A stretch of DNA of 64,000 bases, taken from Capsicum annuum (Eukaryota; Streptophyta; Magnoliopsida; Solanales; Solanaceae). The position numbers and the translations under genes are program-made. This document shows positions 46,009-56,635 of this stretch, piece by piece. The first letter of the stretch is position 1; each line of letters opens with the position of its first letter. The notes under the pieces were generated by a model, which saw only the letters and a program-made list of their open reading frames with translations, was not told where the DNA came from and did no database searches. The stretch covers positions 82,183,455 through 82,247,454 of the forward strand of contig NC_061122.1 in the NCBI RefSeq assembly GCF_002878395.1, read 5' to 3'.

Positions 46009-47215
46009 ATGCCACGAACCAAAAGGTCAAGAGAACCACTATTACCTTTCAATCCGAAACCTCACCTGATCGATAAAATGGCTGACCAATAAAAAGCTGA
46101 GAGGTTAGCCATTTTGGCTAATGCAAAACTGAATCAGCAAAATACTGATAACCCAAGTCGGGTGCCTAAAGCTGATGATGATGACCTGGGGGATGATGAT
46201 CTAATTGACCCAAAAAATATGAAGCATGCTGATAATATAGCTGCACGAGTTAATTAGAACTGGCCAGCTATAGAAAAAGTAAACCGTCAACCTGCTGTGC
46301 AGTTTGATTTGATAATGAAGATGAAACTGATTTAGATGAAGTGGGCTCTACAGGAGCAATTATTCCACCACCATTAGCACCGAGTGTAAGGTTCAACATC
46401 ACAAGTACGATGATACAACTCCTTAACCTCAAAGGGTTATTCGGTAGACTTCCAGGGATGACTCAAATATTCACTTGGTGAATTTTATCAAAATCTTTAA
46501 ATCTTTTCACAATCCTGGAGTTGGGCATAATGTAATCCATCTTCTATTATTTTCATTGTCTATATCTAGGGAGGAAAAATTGTGGTTGAATGAGTTAGCT
46601 CCCAATTCTATAACAATATGAAGGTAAATGAAAAGATCTTTCCTAAAAAGGTTCTTTCTGTCTTCTAGGATGTTACAGTTGAGGGATGAGATTAGTAACT
46701 TTAGGAAGCTACCAAATAAAGCCCTTCATGAGAATTGGGTTAGGTTCAAGAAGAAATTGATGTAGTTCCCTAATCATAAGATGACATACAAGCATTTGAT
46801 GTAGACATTCTACAAAGCTTTAAACTCTATCACTAAGACAACATTAGAGAATGTTGCAGGGGGAACATTCATGGAACTTACTTTCACGAAAGATGCAGAG
46901 ATATTGGAAAGATTGACTAAGACAAATAGAGCTTGGCATACCAGGGAGTCTGTGGTAGCAACCAATATTATGTCTAGTAGTATAGTAGCCGAACAACGCA
47001 GAAGAAAGAAAAAGAGAGATCAAGACATGGACCATATGAACACTCAAATGGACTTACTCACCAAGAATTTACTATTAGGGAAAACAGAGAAGGTAAAGGT
47101 CGTGGGGTCATATAATAGGGAAGCTGAATCTGATTCTGAGGAGGAGGCCAATTATCTGAATAACCAGGGGGTTTTCGAGGCAATAGTCAAAGGAATCAAG
47201 TTGGAACTACTCTAA
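46009..47215 (+). pseudogene. gag: E8 Athila-type gag
   Basis: Starts MPRTKRSREPLLPFNP at 46009, after a T-rich run. It continues through NMKHADNIAARVN, RFNITSTMIQLLNLKGLFGRLPG (about 46395-46460), EEKLWLNELAPNSI, LRDEISNFRKLPNKALHENW (46680-46740), and the open frame 46871-47215 (LTKTNRAWHTRESV, then a Lys/Arg-rich stretch and an acidic tail). These are the Athila gag blocks in order. Four or more stops and at least two frame shifts break it. No zinc knuckle is evident. Confidence 0.85.
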
Positions 47216-47547
47216 CAAAGCTGGGTACAAAGATTATGACCAAAGAAGCTGGAAAAAAAGAATGAAAAGAGTGGATTATATGTGCCTCCTAAAAGTCATA
47301 ACACTACTGCAACTAGTTTGGGTAAGATATCTATGGAAGACATTAAAGGGATGGAGTCAATAAACACTGGAGTAACAGAATTAAAAAGTGATTTATCTTT
47401 TATGAGACATTTAGTCGACTCACATTCAACTTTCATAAAGTAACTTAAACAACAGATGAACTAGTTATCTACAGTCTTTAATTAGAGAAAGAGTAGAGTA
47501 TATTTTTATGTGACACATTGTGAAACCCTCAGAATAATGGTTCCTGT

Positions 47548-48414
47548 ATGGCAATTACAACCCGTAGTGGTAAAGTGGTACCAGGCCCTTCTATGGGAAA
47601 ATCTGTGATTGATGATATGGTCGAGTTAGATGAAGAAGTAAAAGAAAATAGTCCAGTAGAGTTTAAGAAGCTGGATGGTGGATATATCCCATCTAACTAT
47701 CAACAGATTAATGTGTTAGATAAATATAAGGGATAGAAAGAAGAAGAAGTTGTTAAAGTTATACCAAAGCCACCTCATTCATTTCCTCATAGGTTAAAGA
47801 AAAATGTTGATGACATAAAATTTTGTAAGTTTATGGAAATGTTGAAACAATTGAAGGTTAATGTGTTTTTGATGGAAGAACTGGAGCAGATGCTTGGCTA
47901 TGCTAAGTTCATGAAGGATCTTGTGACAAAGAAGAGAACAGTGAGCTGCGGACCTATGGACAATCTTCACTATTGTAGTGCTATTTCTACTAGATTCTTA
48001 GTGTAGATGAAAGCAGATCTAGGAGCTTTCACAGTCCCTTGTACTATCGGATCACTTATTTTTTCTAAGGCATTGTGTGACCTTGGGGCGAGTATTAATC
48101 TGATGCCACTAGTAGTTTACAAGAAGTTGGGTTTGGGAGATCCTACACCCACCAATTTATGACTTGTAATGGTAAACAGATCAGTAAAGCGACCATTTAG
48201 AATATTATATAATATGCTTGTGAAAGTGGCCAGTTTTATTTTCCCTATAGATTTTGTCTTAGATTACGAGGTGGACTTCGAGGTACCCATAATATTGGGT
48301 ATACCTTTCCTCGCAACTAGAAGTGTGTTGATTGACTTTCAAACTAATGAGCTTAAGTTTAGGCTCATCAATAAGGTGGTCAGTATTGACGTTTGCAAGT
48401 TGATAAAGAAGTAA
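47548..48414 (+). pseudogene. E8 Athila-type protease
   Basis: Opens with MAITTRSGKVVPGPS (47548), the usual start after gag. Then KPPHSFPHRLKK, LEQMLGYAKFMKDLVTKKR, and FTVPCTIGS, followed by the active site [20 protein letters not shown] (about 48070-48125) with D-L-G-A intact. After one stop the frame 48169-48414 continues with FIFPIDFVLDYEV, VPIILGIPFLATRSVLIDF. Active-site residues look sound; the breaks are stops at about 47735, 48004 and 48161. Confidence 0.88.
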
Positions 48415-48420
48415 AAAGAG

Positions 48421-49829
48421 ATGAGTTTATTCTCGATCGTTGTTGTATATTATGAAGATACACATGATGTAACAATTGAGGAGAAATATAGCATGGAAAC
48501 ATTATTGGCTGTGCTGAAAAACTTCAATAGTGAGGGTATCAAAGAATATAAGGAGATGATGTGTGCATTAACTGGGATGGCATCATATTCATATGCTCCC
48601 AAAAATTTGGACTTGGACCTTAAAAATCATCCAACACCACCGGCTAAGACATCTATTAAGGATCCATCGATGTTAGAACTTAAAGAGTTTCCAGGATATT
48701 TATGGTATATGTTTCTTGATAGGGATAACACCTTGCTGATTATTATTGCAGCATATTTGGGAGAGCAGCAGGTTGAGGCCCTTATTTTGATGCTTAGGAG
48801 GTACAAAACGGCTATCGAATGGATGATTACAAAAATTATTGGTATTCCTTTGGGCATATGTACTCACAAGATCCAGTTAGAAGAAGTTTGTGGATCGACT
48901 ATTGAGCATCAATGCAGACTAAACCCACCTATGCAAGAAGTGGTGGAAAAAGAGATTATAAAGTGTCTTGATGTAGGGTTAGTATACCCAATCTCTAATA
49001 GTAAGTGGGTAAGTCTAGTACAGTGCATACTTAAGAAAGAGGGTATGATAGTGGTTGCTAATGAAAAGAATGAGATGATTCCGCTAAGGCCAATGACTAG
49101 GTGATAAATTTGTATGGACTACCAAAAGTTGAATTTGTGGATGTTAAAAGATCATTTTCCAGTGCCTTTCATGGATCAAATGCTTTATCGCTTGGTAGTT
49201 AGCAGTTGGTATTTCTTTTTGGATGGATATTCGGGATACAACCAGATCTCGATTGCTCCAAAAGATCAAGAGAAACAACATTTACATTCCAATATAGAAC
49301 ATTTGCATTCAAGCAGATGTCGTTCGGGTTATGTAATGCGCCAGCCACATTCCAAAAGTTCATGATATCCTTTTTCTCCGACATGGTAGAGGACACTCTA
49401 GAAGGGTTCGTGGATGTTTTTTTTGTGGTGGGTGATTCATTTGAATTGTGTTTGGTTAATTTGAGTAGTGCACTACAAAGATGTGAAGAGTTTGATCTCG
49501 TGCTAAACTGGGTGAAATGCAAATTCTTGGTTAAGGATGGCATAGTGCTTGGTCATCAAATTTTAGCTAAAAGAATTGAAGTTAATTGTGCCAAGGTAGA
49601 AGTGATTGAGAAACTACCCCCTCTTATCTCACTGAAGGGATTTCATAGTTTTTTGGGTCATGCTGGATTCTATCCTAAGTTTATTAAAGGCTTCTCCAAG
49701 ATTGCGAATCAATTGTGCAAGCTCTTAGAGGAGGAAACAAAGTTTGTGTTCGATGATGATTGTATGAAGGCATTCAAATGCCTGAAGGAGATGTTGGTGG
49801 TTGCCCTGATTATTGTTGCCCCAAACTAG
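48421..49829 (+). pseudogene. E8 reverse transcriptase
   Basis: The 227-codon frame 48421-49104 carries the pre-RT linker (LELKEFPGYLWYMFL, IGIPLGICTHKIQLEE) and fingers (VEKEIIKCLDVGLVYPISNSK). Then 49114-49300 has DYQKLNLWMLKDHFPVPFMDQM and GYSGYNQISIAPKDQEK. A one-base frameshift near 49270-49300 moves to 49206-49829 with MSFGLCNAPATFQKFM, KVEVIEKLPP and GFHSFLGHAGFYPKFIKGFS. The catalytic loop reads GFVDVFFVVGDSF: the second Asp of VDD is Val (49416-49418), so polymerase activity would be lost even without the frame breaks. Confidence 0.92.
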
Positions 49830-50354
49830 TCCAAAACATTCAAAATAATATGTGATACAAGTGGAGTGGCACTTGGAGCAGTCCTAGGTCAAAAAAAGGA
49901 GAAGTTATTTCACCCTATTTACTATGCGAGAAAGGCATTGAATGGGGTGCAGAAGAATTACATTGTTACTGAGAAGGAAATTCTTCCAGTTATTTATGCA
50001 TTTAAGAACTTTTGTGCTTACTTTTTGGGAACCAAGGTGGTGGTTTATACATACCATATGGCCTTAAGATATTTGATAACAAAGAAGGTTGCGAAATCAA
50101 GGTTAATCAGATGGGTGCTACTTCTACAAGAGTTTGACATTGAGGTCAAAGTAAGGAGAGGATGTGAAAATCAGGTCGCAGATCATCTATCAAAACTTAA
50201 GGGAGATTGGGAAATCACTGATAAATATGATATTAATGATACATTCCCTGATGGGCTAATTCTTGCTGTTGTTCTTAAAAGAGTGCCTTGGTATACGGAC
50301 TTTGCAAACTATGTAGTAAGTGAGATCATTCTGGAGAACCTTTCTTTTCACTAG
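49830..50354 (+). pseudogene. E8 RNase H
   Basis: From KTFKIICDTSGVALGAVLG through 49866-50354, with YYARKALNGVQKNYIVTEKE, YAFKNFCAYFLGTKVVVYTY and RRGCENQVADHLSKL. Catalytic residues: the first Asp (CDTSG) and Glu (TEKE) are kept, the Asp expected in YTDHAAL is Tyr (50052-50054), and the final Asp (ADHLS) is kept. The enzyme removes RNA from the RNA:DNA hybrid during cDNA synthesis. One long frame, but with an active-site change. Confidence 0.9.
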
Positions 50355-51600
50355 AAAAAGAAATTTCTCCATGATGTTGGAAGTTACTTCTGGGATGAGT
50401 CATATGTAATCTGACATTGTTCTGATATTATTATCCAAAGGTGCATTTGAGAGGTTGATACGCTGAATATTTTTAAAGCTGTCATGCTTCTCTAGTCGGG
50501 GGTCACCATGTAGGTGACCATACTAAAAGAAAGGTGCTGCAAAGTAGCTATTATTGGTTAACTTTGTTCAAGGATGCATATGAGTTTGTGAGGAAATGTG
50601 ACCAGTGCCAGAGACAAAGGTCAATTTCGAAGCATTATGAGATGCCCATGGCGAAGATGTTGGAAGTTGAACTATTTGACGTCTGGGATATTGATTTCAT
50701 GGGGCTATTTGTGAGATCCTATGGGCTAAAATATATCATGGTGGCTATGGACTATGTGTCCAAATAGGTTGAAGCAGTTGCTTTGACTGATAATGAAGGC
50801 AAATGAGTGTTTGCGTTTCTAAAGAAAAACATCTTCTCCCGTTTTGGGGTGCCAAGTACTATCATAAGTGATGGAGGTCCCACTTCTACAACAAAATATT
50901 TTGGCCTATCTTATTGAAATACGGTGTGAAACAGTATAAGGTGGTTACTCCCTATCACCCACAAACTAGTGGGCAAGTGGAAGTCTCAAATCGGGAGATA
51001 AAAGTAATCTTGGCTAAGACAGTGAATGCGAGTAGAAAAGACTAGTCTCGAAAGACTGATGATACCTCATGGGCATATCAGACTATTTTCAAGACACCTA
51101 TTGGGATGTCACCACATCAGCTATTCTACGGCAAAGCCTATCACCTTCTGATTGAACTAGAGCATATGTTTTGTAGGCTCTTAAATGACTAAACATGAAC
51201 TAGAAAGAAGGAGCTGAGTTAAGGTTGGGACAATTAAATGAGATGGACGAATTCTATCTAGGATCTTACGAAAGAGATGACTTTTATAAAGAGAGGATGA
51301 AGAATTACCAAGATTGAAGAATAGAGAAGAGTGACTTTTATTTTGGCGATTGGGTGTTATTGTTCAACTCTCAACTTAATCTCTTTTCGGGCAAATTGAA
51401 ATCAAGATGGTAGGGACCGTTCAAAATAAGTTAAGTTTTTCCATCATGTGTAGTGGAACTTGAAAGCAACGATGAAAGTCTGTTCAAAGTTAACAGGTAA
51501 AGAATCAAGAATTATGTTGGTCAAACAGATGATATGAAGTCGTTGTCCACTCTGTATCTCGATGAAGTCTGAGTAGTCAAGATAACCAAGTCATGCCGCG
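50355..51600 (+). pseudogene. E8 Athila-type integrase
   Basis: Zinc-binding region KKKFLHDVGSYFWDESYV (50355-50410, decayed) and VRKCDQCQRQRSISKHYE (about 50590-50640). Core: VWDIDFMGLFVRSYGLKYIM with first Asp (open to 50767), stop, then [21 protein letters not shown] with second Asp (about 50815-50880), a frameshift, then [23 protein letters not shown] (50936-51006) with the glutamate. The C-part has [13 protein letters not shown] and ends near YLDEV (51560). All three DDE residues survive, but in separate frames. Confidence 0.9.
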
Positions 51601-51782
51601 ATAGTAAATCGGGCGCTATTGGGAGGCAACCCAAAATTTTTATGTTGTAAGTATTTTGTTTGTTTTAAAGTTGGTGTACATAATGAGTTGTTTAGATATG
51701 CAAGAATAAAATGAGAAAAGCAATGTTGTCAATTTAAGAAAAAAGAACAAGGAAAATTCTAGACAAGAGTGACAACTAAGGC
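51601..51782 (+). other. E8 end-of-pol signature and start of 3' UTR
   Basis: TTGGGAGGCAACCCAA lies at 51619-51634, the plus-strand counterpart of the signatures in E3 and E5. The rest is non-coding. Confidence 0.8.
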
Positions 51783-52090
51783 TGATAAGACATTGCTCAA
51801 GGGATGAACCGTCAAGCCTTGTTGTCAAATAAAGAAAAATGTGGACTAATTCTTAATAAGGCTGACGACAAGGTTGATAAGCCGTCACCTAAGTGACGGG
51901 CCATCACACCTTGTCATTAGTTGATGCACAATAGATTAACATACTGGCTAGGTGTGACGACGAGGCTGATAAGCCATCACTCAAGTGATGAGCCATCAAT
52001 CCTTGTCGTTAACTTAAGCAAAATTCAGCAACACTCTACGTAAGGGTGATGAGGTACGTGATGAGCTATCAGAAACATGATAAGCCATCA
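51783..52090 (+). repeat. 92-bp tandem array with TGATAAGYCATCA pairs (3' array)
   Basis: Dyad words start at 51783, 51875, 51967 and 52059 (spacing 92) with partners at 51802, 51894, 51986 and 52078, again 19 bases later. Unit length and geometry are those of the 5' array at 44567-44905, although the flanks 44383-44566 and 51600-51782 are not alike. Other shared words include GACGACAAGG/GACGACGAGG and CTTGTCGTT. Confidence 0.85.
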
Positions 52091-52114
52091 CTTAATTTTA
52101 GGTCCAGGTAAGTG

Positions 52115-52319
52115 ATTTTGACCCAATCCAAACTAGTTAACCCTTGACTTTTCAAATATCAGATGCATAATTAATCATGCCACCTAAATGGAAGACAAAG
52201 AAAAAAAACAAAAAGGTGACCAAGCAATTCTTTACCTGAAGACTCTTCAATGAGTCTAAATTTGAGGAAGAAGAGCCACAGCTGCAGAGACATAAAATGA
52301 GATCCAACCCATGATCTTG
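52115..52319 (+). repeat. 205-bp inverted repeat unit, copy 2
   Basis: Partner of 36347-36552 in the opposite orientation, 15.6 kb away. It begins GATTTTGACCCAATCC and ends CCCATGATCTTG. An ATG at 52178 opens PPKWKTKKKKQKGDQ. Here it joins the E8 3' array to E9 RNase H. E8 loses its 3' end and E9 its 5' half at this unit, as E5 loses its RT at copy 1. Confidence 0.75.
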
Positions 52320-52680
52320 AGATGGCTGTTGTTGTCGTCTCCTTAAAGATTTGGAGGCACTATCTTTATGGGGTTTATATTGATGTGTTCACTGATTATA
52401 AGAGCTTACAGTACGTGGTAAAGTATAAAGATATTTGCTAAAAGATTATTATATGAGTATGTTCTATCATTCGGTCAAGGCCAATGTGGTGGAAGATGCC
52501 TTTATTAGGTTGTTTATGGGTAGTGTTGCCTGTATAGAGAATGATAAGGAGTTAGTCCATGAGGTTCATTATCTTTCTAGATTAGGTGTTTGGTTGGTTG
52601 ATTCGGCTGATAGTACCTGGGTTCTGAATGGTTTAGTGTCTTCCTTGGTTGCCAAAGTAAAATAAAAGCAAGATAGGGAT
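52320..52680 (+). pseudogene. E9 RNase H fragment
   Basis: Reads [22 protein letters not shown] with the Asp of the TDH block kept, then the open frame 52435-52665 (KANVVEDAFIRL where the family has VVADALSRL, then MGSVACIENDKELVHEVHYL). The ADALS aspartate site is altered to EDAFI, keeping an Asp. Everything 5' of the RNase H middle is absent because the 205-bp unit abuts it. Confidence 0.8.
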
Positions 52681-54080
52681 CCTAGTTTGGTTAAGTTGAA
52701 GGAGGCAGTTAGATATTAGAAAGTAGAAGTTTTCTCCCAAAAGAGAAATGCTGTATTTCATTGTTAGGGCAGGTTTTGTTTTCCATGTGTTGATGGTTTG
52801 ATATAGCAAATACTTGCAAAAGTGAATGGTGCGTGACACTCTATCCACCCAGGAGCCACCAAGATGTACTATGATTTGCAAGAAATCTAGTAGTGGAATA
52901 GTATGAAGAAGGATATCATAGAGTTTATGGCTAAGTGTTCAAATTGTTAGCAGGTTAAAGTTAAGCACCAAAAGCCTAGTGTAATGTTTAAGGAGTTTAG
53001 CATCCCCATTTGGAAGTGGGAAGTGGTGAACATGGATTTTGTGATAGGGTTGCCTCGTACGCGTCGTCAGCATAATTTGATTTGGGTCATTATGGATAGA
53101 ATGACCAAGTCAGTTGATTTCTTGCCAATTCAAATATTGTATTCTGCCGAGGATTATGCTAAACTCTATCTTAGTGAGTTGTGTAAGTTATATGGGATTC
53201 CATTGTCTATCATTTCAGATAGAGGTACTTAGTTTACCTCTAACTTTTGGAAGGTTTTTCAGAAGGGTCTAGGCATCCAAGTTCATCTTAGTACAAATTT
53301 TCATCCCCAGATAGATGGTCAGGCAGAGAGGACCATTCAGACATTAGCGGACACATTGAGGGCCTGTGTTATTGACTTTAAAGGTAGTTGGGATGACCAC
53401 TTACCCTTAATTTAGTTTTCCTACCATAATAATTACCACTCTAGTGTTTAGATAGATCCATTTATGGCTCTCTATGTAAGGAGATGTAGATCTACCACTG
53501 GTTGGTTTAATGCAGGTGAGGCTACTTTGATAGGGCTAGAGTTAGTGTTTAAGACAATGGAGAAGGTTCAGTTGATTCAGGAAAGGTTGAAGACAGACCA
53601 AAGCCATCAAAAATCCTATGTAGATGTTAGACAAGGGATCTTGAGTTTGAGGATAGTGATATGGTCTCTTTGAAGATTTCTCTGAAGAAGGGAGTGAAGA
53701 GGCTTTGAAAAAAGGGGAAACTCAGTCCTCTCTATGTTGACCCTTATAGAATCTTGCATGGTTTAAAGAGGGTAGCTTATGAGCTTGAGTTGCCTACAAA
53801 CTTAGCATCAATACATCCAGTGTTCCATATTTCCTTGTTAATGAAATGAATCTGTGATTCATCTGTTGTTGCTTTTTTAGAAATTATGGATGTTCAGGAT
53901 AGCCTTTCCTACGAAGAAGTCCTAGTTGATAGCCATGATCATTAGATTCGTAAGCTAAGGATTAAAGAGATTCTCTTGGTTAAGTTCTATAGAAGAATCA
54001 GTCTGTTGAGGGAGCTACTTGGAAAGCATAAGAAGATATGCAAACCAAGTACCCTCATCTTTTCACAACAAACTCAGATT
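52681..54080 (+). pseudogene. E9 integrase with chromodomain
   Basis: Zinc region degraded (52860-52960, CSNC followed by a stop where Gln is expected). The open frame 52984-53232 has IPIWKWEVVNMDFVIGLPRT (first Asp), DRMTKSVDFLPI and LSIISDRGT (second Asp). After a stop: [20 protein letters not shown] with the glutamate (53299-53358), two more stops, then ALYVRRCRSTTGWFNAGEA and QSHQKSYVDVRQG. GPY/F at about 53715-53760 (GKLSPLYVDPYRIL), chromodomain at 53905-53990 (LSYEEVLVDSHDH, then IRKLRIKEILLVKF). DDE residues are intact; many stops replace Gln. Confidence 0.9.
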
Positions 54081-54301
54081 CAACTTGAGGTAACTATTTT
54101 CCATTCTCAGTTTTAGCTATGTAACCATTCTCATATCATTGCATGCATTCACGAAATTAGTTTAGTTCATGTATCATGCTTCAGACTCAGTTATATAATC
54201 ATGTACCATGTCATGTATTTTTAGCATGTGACCCCAGTTTCCTTAGTATTCTCAGTCTAACCAGTCTCATTCGAGGATGAATATTTCCAAGGGGGAGACA
54301 T
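54081..54301 (+). other. E9 3' UTR and polypurine tract
   Basis: Non-coding tail ending in CATTCGAGGATGAAT and the purine run AAGGGGGAGACA (54289-54300), directly before the LTR. The GAGGATGAA...GGGGGAGA arrangement is standard in this chromovirus group; E11 has the same on the minus strand at 63312-63345. Confidence 0.8.
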
Positions 54302-56545
54302 TGTAATACCCCATAATATTGTAATCTCGATTAATCTCTTAGTTTCATTCTTAAGGGATCCAAGGCTTGAAAATTTCACTAAGTGTTGAGGACTTAGTTA
54401 TTTTCAAAACCCCTAAACTTTGCTGATTTATATTTTGGTCTTCTCGACCCCAAAATGTTGGTTTTCGAGTTAGTTCATGTTTAGGGAGATTAAAAGTATG
54501 TATCGAGAGAATTTTGGGACTTTCAGATGACGTTTGGGGCTTGTTAAGATAGCTAAAATAGATAGCCAATGCAATAAGGCTGCGACGTGATGGTATCTTC
54601 CGTGGTGTGGAGCTCTGTGAGGTATTGCTTTCTCCCCCGAAGTAAGTGGTGTGGCGCATTGTTTTATCCTATGGAGAGAGAATGTGGCATGTGGATTTTT
54701 CCCATACAGTTATGTGATTTAGGTTCCCAAGTAGAATTTGAGCATTCCCCTAAACCTAATTCATCCTTAACACGATTTGGGACTTCCAAAAGGGAATTAT
54801 TTGCCTCTTTCACTCCAAATTGCTCTCAAGAAATCCTCATCTTCTCCAAAGAACAAAACCCAATATATTTCTCAATAAATAAAGTGTTCAAGCTTCTAAG
54901 TTCAAGAAATTCTCAAGAAACTAGCTATTCAGGTATGTGGGGATTCATCAATCGGTTCCTTTCACCCATTGAGCCCAAAAACCTTCTTTTTAATTTAAAT
55001 ATGGAGCTTTTCCTTTATTATATTATTTCATGTGCAAGATTAGTTAAATTCGTGTATTCCCAAATAATTTAAACTCACTTCATGTTCATGTAGGATCCCA
55101 TGAAAAGTTAGGTTGCTTCATGCTTTAAATTTCAATTTCCTATGTCATATTCAAGTGAATTTTATGTTATACCCCCAATTTATGAATTTAGCCATGTAAT
55201 CATGCTTTTTCCATATATTTAACACATTCCTATGTTCAAGTTCATGATTCTCACATGTTTGATGAAATGTCTACGTTATGGGTCTTTGAACCCTGATCCC
55301 ATACTATAGTTTTAAGGCTTTGTATTGGATTTCATATGGTAATTCCGTGCTAGCGGGTTATGAACACCCGATAGATATGTGTTTTACATGATTTTAGATT
55401 TTCAAGTAATGATTCAGTTAAACCATGGATATTATTATTATTTTACTCAGTTGATGTAATCATGATGAGCGCCATCAGAATTGATGTTCAGTTAAACTTA
55501 GTTCAATTCAGTACTAGTGTTAGTTCAGTTGAGAGTAGGATTTAGCACCGACCGAACCTAGGGATGGGGGATCACCCGCCAGTTAGGACTAGGTCCTTAG
55601 CAGTAGTCCCTATTTTCCAAAACTACATAACCAGCTTAGGATTATGATATGTCACCTTCCAGTTTAGTATTGACACTCTCCTAAGGATCACCCGTTAGTT
55701 TAGGACTGACTCCCTAGCCTTTCAGGACATTAGATTAGTGGATCTACACAACTAGTGTTAGTACCCATGGCATAGCACTGACACCCTTTAAACTAAGGTT
55801 ACAAGTTGGCAATTAGCTCAGATAGGGACATGTTAGTTACATACTACCTCCCACAGTTTCAGCCAATATGTCAGTGTATCTCAACTCAGGTTTGTTTGAC
55901 CAAGCATAAAGATTTATCAGTTTATCTATTATACAGATTTCATATTAGCTAAGTAACATGCTGAAGCTTGGTCTTGAATTCTTAGATATTACATGTTTAT
56001 TCATTCATGCTCAGTTATCTAATGCATTTTAGTCAGTCCTAATCTCACATACCATTAGATTCAAAGTATTGACCGTATACTTTTATTTGTGCTATGTTGA
56101 CTTATAAGATAGGTTCAGACGCTCATTTCCCCGACCGTTCTTAGATAGGTCAGCATTACCCAGCAGCAGTAGTGGTGAGTCATCATCAATCGAGGACAGA
56201 TATGTTTTCTTAGTTGTTTCAGTATTTCCTTATGTTCAGTCAATCGGAGTTAGTTGGGGGTTTGTCGCATCAACTCCTCATGATGTTTAGAGGCTTTCAA
56301 ACAGTTAGTCAGTAAATAGTTGTTCAGTTTTTAGTATTATCAGTTGTTACCTATATTTCAAATTTGTCATTTATATATATCCAGTATTCATATTTTCTGT
56401 ATTTTATTAGTTTGTCTTCCGTATATACTATTTCAGTGTCATTTATTTAGTGCTCATAGTAGGTACTAGCTCATGGGCTAGCTTATGGTTACTGATGACC
56501 GTAAGCGTTGTTGTCATGACTAAGGGGTAGCCTCGGGTCATGACA
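54302..56545 (+). mobile_element. E9 3' LTR
   Basis: 2244 bp, TGTAATACCCC to GGGTCATGACA. It is the same family as the minus LTR at 61129-63311: for example TAGGTACTAGCTCATGGGCTAG at the end and shared GTGTTCATAACCCG-like and CCTAAATCCTAC-like blocks inside. A 161-codon open frame (54587-55072) overlaps a dyad-word patch and the leader. It has no similarity I recognise and I do not call it a gene. Confidence 0.88.
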
Positions 56546-56635
56546 GCTTATAGCTCTAAGCTACAATTTGGCTTACGTATTAGAGAAATTTAGTAGGTCC
56601 CATCATGACTTGTAAATCGGGTCATGATATATCTG
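56546..56635 (+). mobile_element. Fragment of an E1-type LTR end
   Basis: 56585-56630 reads TTTAGTAGGTCCCATCATGA then CTTGTAAATCGGGTCATGAT, matching the E1 LTR terminus (reverse complement of 152-200). It lies between E9 3' LTR and E10 integrase, marking another lost insertion. Confidence 0.5.

Noticed and set aside
54587..55072. 161-codon open frame in the E9 LTR
   Set aside because: It lies wholly inside an LTR defined by a polypurine tract and family comparison, has no recognisable domain, and reads through the dyad patch and leader.
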